Source of the DNA: Owenia fusiformis | Taxonomy: Eukaryota; Annelida; Polychaeta; Sabellida; Oweniidae | Direction: 5' to 3' | DNA: 64,000 bases | Assembly (NCBI GenBank): GCA_903813345.2 | Contig: CAIIXF020000004.1 | Coordinates: 14,639,196 to 14,703,195 of the forward strand | Part shown: one piece after another, positions 56,837-64,000 of the stretch | Numbering within the stretch: the stretch's first letter is position 1 | Layout: each line of letters opens with the position of its first letter | Position numbers and translations under genes: made by a program | The notes under the pieces: generated by a model | Told to the model about the DNA's origin: nothing | Databases searched by the model: none | What the model saw: only the letters and a program-made list of their open reading frames with translations

Positions 56837-57331
56837 CTATAGGGAAAACTGAGCCACTTTGTTTGTTTGCCCACCCTGGATAGCAATGTCAGATGTCTCC
56901 TTTTGGTAGGTTTGTGTAAGCACATTGGCAGCGTCTGTTAGGTTCTTTAGCACTGAAAATAGTCCTTGAATGTGATATCTGAAAGCGGCGGCTGATTTCT
57001 TGGATTGTTCATCGACATGCACGGTTGAATTGTCCTCTGATTCTACACTGTCTGGTCCCATGATAAGTTCAGATTTTACCCCATTTAACATAGTATAGAA
57101 GCCATACATATCTGCGTTTTGGACGGGAATTAAGGCCTTATCAGTCTGTGTGTTGTTGGTCAGTGGCAGATGCATGTCTTTCAGTTTGCATGGCACCATG
57201 ACCGTGTCGTCCATTACATTCACTGCTTCCACAAAATCGTTCATAACAGCTTGGAGCGATTGTTTTGATGTTTCATCGCGTTCCAATCGTTTGTTTAGTG
57301 TATCATCCATGATTTCATCCAATAACTTCAT
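56837..57331 (-). CDS. MID1IP1/THRSP (Spot14) family lipogenic regulator
   Basis: One exon, 164 aa from the ATG at 57331 (MKLLDEIMDDTLNK); the frame upstream has only a GTG. Family blocks appear in order: SLQAVMNDFVEAVNVMDDTV-MVP (the [21 protein letters not shown] block), NADMYGFYTMLNGVKSEL (the [20 protein letters not shown] block) and FRYHIQGLFSVLKNLTDAAN-VLTQTYQKE (the HYHLRGLHTVLSKLT block). The middle linker is acidic and variable, as in the family. Vertebrate members bind acetyl-CoA carboxylase, promote its polymerisation and so raise fatty acid synthesis; MID1IP1 also contacts the MID1 ubiquitin ligase. That this protein does the same is inference. A single coding exon matches the vertebrate genes. 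A possible acceptor (ACTCTAG) just before the ATG would fit a 5' UTR intron. Confidence 0.9.
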   Translation of the reverse strand: MKLLDEIMDDTLNKRLERDETSKQSLQAVMNDFVEAVNVMDDTVMVPCKLKDMHLPLTNNTQTDKALIPVQNADMYGFYTMLNGVKSELIMGPDSVESEDNSTVHVDEQSKKSAAAFRYHIQGLFSVLKNLTDAANVLTQTYQKETSDIAIQGGQTNKVAQFSL

Positions 57332-57474
57332 TCTAGAGTATGTATGCACCTAAATGTCTGTTATTGCCTGTGTTTTGTATACTGTTAGTATAGTACTTAG
57401 AACTGCTGTGGCACCTATATCCAATATCACTATAGAAAATCAATTGATGTAAGTTGGGTTTGTATGGGATTTCG

Positions 57475-57505
57475 ATTGGTTCATTTAAAAATAAATAGGG
57501 GTGAT
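57475..57505 (-). promoter_or_regulatory. SREBP-like site plus CCAAT box upstream of the MID1IP1-like gene
   Basis: On the minus strand ATCACCCC (57505-57498) and CCAAT (57479-57475) are separated by 18 nt. They lie about 145-175 bp before the start codon. The LDL-receptor SRE is ATCACCCCAC, and SREBP sites work with NF-Y (CCAAT) about 16-20 bp away. A second ATCACCCC lies at 57662-57669 on the plus strand, another inverted CCAAT at 57746-57750 and an E-box CACGTG at 57770-57775. Confidence 0.45.
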
Positions 57506-57829
57506 AGGCTAAATATTGATTTTTTATATATTAGTTTATACTCTCAATTTCCGATATTTTAGTCACGCCGATCGTAGAAAAGGAATACAAACATAGGTTT
57601 TTCTTGAAAGAAAACATGAATGATTATCATATTTACCTATTTATCTCGTTTATACAGCCCTATCACCCCTGCAAAAATGGAATATTCATCAGGGAAACCC
57701 CTCATTTTAATAACACCCGGATCACGCTATTTGACAAGCACTCTGATTGGTTTATGTTGAAAGGTAATACACGTGCTTGGTGATTCAAATACTAAGTATA
57801 AGTATAGTAAACAAAATTAAAACGAGAAC

Positions 57830-58810
57830 GCTGCCTGTTTCATCGAAAATGAATACTGAGAATTTCTTTCACATCATCCGAACGTCTGAACCCCTTCATT
57901 CGGAAGATGATTTCTACATGTTTTGATACCGGGTTTTGATGTATTGTTGTTTTGAGATCAGGGTTTGATTTGGAGAACTTATTGCAAGGAAAGAATCTAC
58001 AGTTGGCAGGTTGGCGCAAACAAGTCAAGCCGTTCTTCATATTTTTAATAAATCGAATAAAGATATTCTTCGCCATAGAGATTAACATTTAACGTCATTA
58101 GACATACAATTTTATAGACATGAAAAATGGATACAAGACGTGATTTTTCATTTGAATTTTTTCAAGTCATCACACTTCATTCCTGGGTCTAAATATTTAG
58201 TACAAGAAATGCAAATGCCAACCAGCCTACCTGCAAAAGTTAATCAGATTATTAAATACTTATAATTTCAAGGACTTATTTTCTTCATGTTGAAATCCCA
58301 TGTTTTCTTACAAGTCATACACGTGAGTGAAGCATGGTCACAAGTTCTTTAAAAAGAGAGAAAATTAATCATCTGTACAGAGAGTCGTATAAAACAGTAT
58401 TGAACTATCACCGTCTTTCTTTGAAATACCTTGGATATCAGACCTGGCGTATATTCGATATGTGAGATAATATTTCAATCGTGTGTAATTTTTACTGAGA
58501 AATCTGATCATCGAATGGATCACTTCCATGTTGGCATTGCTATCAGGCCTGAAGCCACCTTTTGCCAAGGAGTGGGGGGGGGGGCAGTTTTTAATTGCAA
58601 GACATCACAATATATTAGCATTTTATCTCCATTGAAATGATTCATAGTCATTAATGTTTGATGTGAAAATTGTGATGCTGGACGGGAAACTAATGATGAA
58701 TCATGATATGAAATATTCTCATATTTTGACGAAATGTTTTCAGGTCACAGTTCAGTGCCATTCTGATTACACTTTTTATGTCACGACCACAAGAGATGAC
58801 ATATTGTTAT
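57830..58810. other. Intergenic, no gene supported
   Basis: A minus frame (58088-57840) encodes a basic, cysteine-containing 82-codon stretch without recognisable features; it is probably chance or a decayed repeat. A G10 run lies near 58575. Confidence 0.35.
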
Positions 58811-58815
58811 AGTAT

Positions 58816-59004
58816 CAGGCACATAGCCAGGATTTGCCAAGGGGGGGTTCTCTTTTTGGAAAATTCCAGAGGGGTTCACTTTTGACAATCGTGGTCCAAA
58901 AATGGCCAAAATCACTTATAATGTGCTCAGAATGGTGAAAAACTGCATGTATTTTGAAAGAATTTTTGTAGACTGGGGGGGGGGGTTCCCTGGCTACTGG
59001 CCTG
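58816..59004. mobile_element. 189-bp MITE with AGTAT duplication
   Basis: The left end CAGGCACATAGCCAGGATTT and right end CCTGGCTACTGGCCTG are inverted, and each is next to a G-rich tract. AGTAT is duplicated (58811-58815, 59005-59009). Confidence 0.7.
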
Positions 59005-59009
59005 AGTAT

Positions 59010-59575
59010 CCAACCTTTTTTTGTGGACAGCGTTCAGTAGTTTGCGTTCAACGGTTGGTGTTCAGAGTTCAATGTCTTCAACAAATGGCAGGTGGTGACA
59101 TTTTGCTCGTTTATGCCAATCGTTTTATTTGTGCTAGGAATCAACACTGGTTTTACTTGTGATGTAAATCTAATGATATTATACATTTTAATCTTAGCTT
59201 TCTGATTACATAACAAAAGGCTTTGACTGAGGTATATGAATAGCATATATTTCAATTAATACAAATACAGTGTATACTGATATACATTTTGAAATAATAC
59301 ACCAACAATAAATATAAATGTGTCCACTCTATACTATTACTTACTACCTACAGACCAATATGATAACATATGCCTTCTTCCTTATGCTTTACATCAAGTA
59401 TTCGACCCCCCCTTCATGTAGATAATACATTTAGATCTCTTGAAGGCCCATGTTGAGAAGAACCTGGGACTTGATGTGAAGGACTCACAACTTATTATTT
59501 ACCAGCTAAACATTAGTAAATATGTAAGAATGAATGAAACAATAAACAATTTACATTTGGGTTACATTCTTCATG
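59010..59575. other. No gene recognised
   Basis: AT-rich spacer between a MITE and a minisatellite; nothing distinctive. Confidence 0.35.
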
Positions 59576-59579
59576 CGGA

Positions 59580-60290
59580 CTTTAATAACACACAGATGTG
59601 AAGTCATGTTGACTTAAATAACTCATCTGTGAAGTAATATTGACTTTAATAACACATCTGTGAAGTAATATTGATTTTATTAATCACACATCTGTGAAGT
59701 CATATTGACTTTAATAACACATCTGTGAAGTAATATCAATTTTATTAACCACACATCTGTGAAGTCATGTTGACCTTAATAACACACAACTGGGAAGTCA
59801 TGTTGACTTCAATAACTCATCTGTGAAGTAATATTGACTTTAATAACACATCTGTGAAGTAATATTGATTTTATTAACCACACATCTGTGAAGTCATGTT
59901 GACTTCAATAACTCATCTGTGAAGCAATATTAACTTTAATAACACATCTGTGAAGTAATATTGACTTCAATGGCACATCTGTGAAGCAATATTAACTTTA
60001 ATAATAACACATCTGTGAAGTAATATTGACTTTATTAATAACACATCTGTAAGTTCATGTTGACCTTTATAACACATCTGTGAAGTTACATTGACTTAAT
60101 TAACACATGTAATAAAAAGTAGTATTGACTTCAATAACACATGTAAGAAGTAATATTGAATGTTATACCACACATCTGTGAAGTCATTCTGACTTTAATA
60201 ACACATCTGTGAAGTCTTGTTGTCTTTAATTACACACATCTGTGAATTCATGTTGAGTTTATTAACACACATCTGTGAAAGCTAAGGCAC
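59580..60290 (+). repeat. ~31-33-bp minisatellite (ACATCTGTGAAGT)
   Basis: About twenty copies of AATAACACATCTGTGAAGTA followed by ATATTGACTTT, with variants TCATGTTGACTT that alternate to form longer units. It is moderately diverged and ends where the TTAA MITE begins. Confidence 0.9.
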
Positions 60291-60297
60291 TACTTAA

Positions 60298-60590
60298 CCT
60301 CTTGAATCCCAGGCTCTAAAATTGGCATGAAACCAGAGAATTTTTCATTTTTTGCCACCTTTTGACATTTTATTACATACCTATACAACTTTAGATGCTC
60401 AGCTTAGTAAAATTGGACGGCAGAGATCATCTCTACATGTTTTAAAACAATTTTTGTGTAAATTGGATGAAAATTGTTCAAATGAGAGCAATTTTTGTGA
60501 AAAATTTTGTGACGGATTTTCTCGTCCCTCTGGGCACCAGTCTTATTTCATTTGTGACGGATATATCCGTCACTCTGGGTATTCAAGAGG
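60298..60590. mobile_element. piggyBac-type MITE, 293 bp
   Basis: Ends CCTCTTGAATCCCAG and (reverse complement) CCTCTTGAATACCCAG are inverted. TTAA lies on both sides (60294-60297, 60591-60594). A subterminal word, TGACGGAT...CGTC.CTCTGGG, is repeated twice near the right end. Confidence 0.82.
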
Positions 60591-60652
60591 TTAATAATCA
60601 GAATCTTACAAATAAAATAAATATACTCATATATCTCTGTTACAATGACACA

Positions 60653-60831
60653 TGAGGGTTGTCCCATAAGTTCTGAACTTATAGATTTTCTTATTAAGGG
60701 CAATTCAATTAGTATAATCTTGAAACTATTTCCATTTAAGATAAAGAATATCAAAAAAAGAGATTTTGCTATTTCCTTTCCAATGAATATTAAAACCGTG
60801 TCCAAAATGTTTACTTATGGGACAACCCTCG
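60653..60831. mobile_element. mariner-type MITE, 179 bp
   Basis: The left end TGAGGGTTGTCCCATAAGT and right end (reverse complement) CGAGGGTTGTCCCATAAGT are inverted. TA follows the right end; the left target base is changed (CA). The ends are typical of mariner elements. Related fragment at 21144-21164. Confidence 0.75.
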
Positions 60832-60834
60832 TAT

Positions 60835-61615
60835 AATAAAGGCTATGAAGGGGGTCTATAAGGATTAAATAAATGACACTCTAATGCCAGATACTATAAC
60901 CTCATAGACTTCCACCATGTTAATTATAATTCTTCATGCATAATTTTACAACTAAATATATTTTTTATATTGCAAACTGTATAATATTCCTAGAATTGAT
61001 TTTGAAGCGTCACTCAGGATTTTGATGAGAATGTCAATGCTTAATAAAGTGATGACTGCTTACATGAGCTGTAAAAGGTTGTAATGGACACAAATTTTGA
61101 CACATTATGAAGCAAATGGATGCTCTAGGGTGAAAATAGGACACCAATTTGATCAATGCAAATTTGTTGACACACTGAATTGTGACACATTGAACACTTA
61201 AAGGACCCATATGAAGTTTAAACCATTTCAGACTATATTTATTTTCAAAATGTACATGGGACCTTTAAGGTTGTGAGAAGATGAACATTCAAGTGGCAAT
61301 GGTTCAACCCTTCTGCCACAGTATAAAGTTGACACTCGTCACAATTCTAAATCCATAATGTATTTTTTCAACTCTAAAATCCTGATTTGTTCTGCATTGA
61401 ATATATCTATACTACAGTGTTATATAATACATAGTATATAATGTTCCCTACTCCATTTAAATATCAGCTCTTTTGCACAAATATTGCCAGGGAAGTAGCA
61501 TGGAATTTGTTCATTATACATGGTTTGATGCACGGCTGAAAAATCTGTGTAGAAAGACTAATTTTTTTTACACTTCATACTTCAGAAGCTTCATGTTGAA
61601 TTTCAAAAATGGATT
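60835..61615. other. No gene recognised
   Basis: AT-rich intergenic sequence without clear structure. Confidence 0.35.
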
Positions 61616-61622
61616 GTGCTAA

Positions 61623-61762
61623 TGCCTTGGTCACATTTGCTCCAATTTTCACTACGGCACCCCGCCGATTGAGTATTTTGTTCCAAATTGAATACAATAT
61701 TGAGGAAAACACTCAATCGGCCGGGCGCCGGCTGATGGATCGGAGCAAATGTGACCCAGGCA
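61623..61762. mobile_element. 140-bp palindromic MITE, copy 2
   Basis: Same family and exactly the same length as 13606-13745, flanked by TAA (61620-61622) and TTA (61763-61765). The left arm is more diverged than the right. Confidence 0.8.
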
Positions 61763-61769
61763 TTATGGA

Positions 61770-62550
61770 AATCACTTTGTGTATTATATTGACTTTGTAT
61801 GTTCTGATTTATGCACATTTTTCTTTTTAGGAGTCGGGCCCCTAGGGTTTAAAACTCAGCCTGACTGGCAATGGCAATCACTTTTCACTCTTGGCAATGA
61901 ACTTGAAAAATGAGTTGCCTATTGGGCAATGGGTTCAATGCAAATGTAGTTAATTATAGCAATCATGGTTTTAACCTTAGTCATGAACCAGGATAAGGCC
62001 ATTGTGAGTTTCCCTTATTTCATTGTTCACCTACTGTGACATTCATTACATTGAAACCTTGATAGATCAAGAAGATTTTGGAAAACACGTGTAACACGAG
62101 TAAGTCATGTGTGTATCAAAAATTGGCAATGCCATCACCAAAAGTTTTTGCAAATTAAGGAATCCTTTAGTCTTTTGTTCTCATTCTATGATGTCAGGAT
62201 CTGCATGGTTATAACTGAATTAGGAATTTTAAGTTTATAAATTCTTCTTGCTGGTTGTGTAACCCTATCAAGTATTTTACTTCGGATCAAGTCCCTTTTA
62301 ACAAAACTGGTATAACTTCATGATTTTTTCAGTATATGTAGTTTCATTATATGACGTTTCATGACATGATTTTCCTCTCCTTGCTACATCCTGGCACTAC
62401 ATGTTCCTACGCTTTCTTGGTTGGTGATTGGTCGTATGCTTTTTTCAGCCTCCTTTTCAACTCAGCAGGGAACTTCTCATGGCAAAGTTTGCAAACTGGT
62501 TTCAGATCAAACTCAAAGAATTTAGTCCTGAAAGCACAATATAGAAATTA
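61770..62550. other. No gene recognised
   Basis: Short frames only (longest 78 codons from 62351), with no domain or splice context. Confidence 0.35.
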
Positions 62551-62554
62551 TCAT

Positions 62555-62890
62555 GAAAGTATGACAAATCTTATCATGAATGTATGAGAAAAATGTTATC
62601 ATGAATGTATGAGGAATATCATCATTAAATTATAACAAATATTATCATGAAAGTATGAGAAATATAATCATGAAAATATGAGAAATGTTATCATAAATAT
62701 ATGAGAAATATTTGAGAAATATTATCATGAAAATATGAGAAATATTATCATGAAAATATGAAAAATATTATCATGAAAATATAATTCATGTCATGAAAAA
62801 CAATTATAAAATCGTGAAGGACCATTAATACAGTACTATCATGAGATCTATAAATATTATCATGAAAATACACAATCATGAAACCGAGAT
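62555..62890 (+). repeat. ~22-25-bp minisatellite (ATTATCATGAAA)
   Basis: About a dozen copies of AAATATTATCATGAAAATATGA-type units, decaying toward the right. Confidence 0.8.
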
Positions 62891-64000
62891 AAATAATGTC
62901 ATGTAAAAATGTATGATGAAAAACCCATAAAAGAACTTAAAAATGTGCTTTTTCAGCATAAGGTATGCCATATTTTACAGTTCTAGTATCTCTTGAAGAG
63001 GTAAGAGATAAATAAAGATATAATCTTAGAAAGCAAAATGGGTATTCCAAGGTTACAAAAACGAACATGGTTTACAGGAAACTATGATCTATAGAGATAA
63101 TATAACACATGTTGCTAAACATAATGTATGACTATTTAAAGACAGACAATTATATAATTGATTTTAACTGCTAAATAACTAGGATGAAGAAAATATCCTA
63201 GATCAATAATCATTTTCATATAACGAGCGTCTGAATTTGTTAAAATCAATTTTCATTCTTTTAATTCATGGTTTTTATTTCACTGATAATATGCACTGAA
63301 AATAAGAGCATAAAAGATATATAGGCAAAAAGTGAGTGTATTTATGTAAGAACCATAGTGTATTGTTGGCAGTATGCACACTCTCCAGGCCTACAGGTTT
63401 ATCATGATTTCACCTCATGTAACCTTTAAATTCTGAAGAACTTGAATGAAAGAGTTCTGACAACCAAAATTGTACACTCTCAAGACCTTGATTGAAAGAG
63501 TGTAGAAAAATACCCCACCCACCCCACCCAATCCTACATGTTCACTATGTCTCCATTTTAACCTCTTATAGCCTAGTAGAACTGTTTGTATACTGTATAC
63601 CTGGGATCCAAAGGGTACCATTAGCATTAAAACGTTACCCTCTAAAGTCCTTGAGTGAAACAGTGTATACAAAGCTGTTCTTTGTGATGCAAAGTCGAAT
63701 GCTTTACAAAGGGTAATAATAAATAATATAATTGATATTGGATTATATTAGTCAATATTCAAAACAAGTCTTAAGTCTATAGCCTAGACTTGAACCCTGG
63801 TACATGTTTACAGCATGCACAACTAACATGCCCTTAATTCAAACTGACACCACCTATGCAAATGGATTTTAAATGGTTCCAAAGTCATAACATGATCGGG
63901 ATTTACATACAAAATTGAAAAAGAAATACCAGAGAATTCCTGAAAATCTCAGAAATGTATCCTTCATGTAAATGTTTCAGTGTTGCAGCGTATTAATTAT
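62891..64000. other. No gene recognised
   Basis: AT-rich. The only pattern noticed is a recurring CTTGA.TGAAAGAGT word (about 63441, 63488, 63650) without regular spacing. Confidence 0.35.

Noticed and set aside
57840-58088. 82-codon minus-strand frame upstream of the MID1IP1-like gene
   Set aside because: No recognisable domain, signal peptide or splice sites; could not be supported as a gene.

Overview
The window is animal nuclear DNA. It has low GC, long introns with GT/AG borders, AATAAA signals, LINE and tRNA-derived SINE fragments, satellites and many inverted-repeat DNA transposons. Gene types and repeat style suggest a marine invertebrate; the sequence alone does not separate ambulacrarian, amphioxus or lophotrochozoan. 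No bacterial gene, operon or CRISPR array is present. Most of the 64 kb is repeats; four host genes are convincing.

Host genes: (1) 11731-20705 (+), a secreted fibrinogen-related lectin of about 433 aa in four exons: signal peptide, perfect coiled-coil heptads, two short coiled-coil exons and a C-terminal fibrinogen domain. (2) 31112-32158 (-), a zinc-dependent medium-chain dehydrogenase of the sorbitol/threonine dehydrogenase type, in one coding exon. (3) 45547-50793 (+), an intracellular fatty acid-binding protein of 138 aa. Its second exon exists in two paralogous versions, each of 103 nt, and the reading frame forces them to be mutually exclusive. (4) 56837-57331 (-), a MID1IP1/Spot14-type lipogenic regulator in one coding exon, with an SREBP-like site and a CCAAT box 18 nt apart just upstream. 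Two lipid-related genes therefore sit within 7 kb of each other, though on opposite strands; nothing shows they are co-regulated.

Mobile DNA: four different elements (1233-4891, 7231-11094, 16667-19584, 52358-53977) have terminal inverted repeats starting CAC(G/T)G and exact 5-bp target duplications (GTACT, ATGTT, AACAT, ATATC). That is the signature of Transib/RAG-type transposons, whose ends are kin to V(D)J recombination signals. None shows a recognisable transposase, so all look non-autonomous. They carry nested passengers: a LINE, a SINE, MITEs, a zinc-finger fragment and small spliced reading frames. Other families include hAT (29723-30302, 8-bp duplication ATAACAGG), TTAA elements (15079-15680, 60298-60590), TWA elements (13606-13745, 61623-61762), TA/mariner elements (44967-45172, 60653-60831), a Tx1/L1-like LINE broken by an insertion (about 24730-26770), and several unclassified palindromic elements.

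Tandem DNA: a 183-bp satellite (22790-23535, resuming after a MITE inserted into it), a 97-bp array with trimeric higher-order structure split by a retroposon with 10-bp target duplication (33215-34575), a ~310-bp array (35490-36870), a 188-190-bp array in FABP intron 1, and minisatellites at 59580-60290 and 62555-62890. The 37.4-43.9 kb region holds two direct ~2 kb copies of one repeat, each ending in a cluster of CRE, ETS, YY1 and CCAAT-like promoter motifs.
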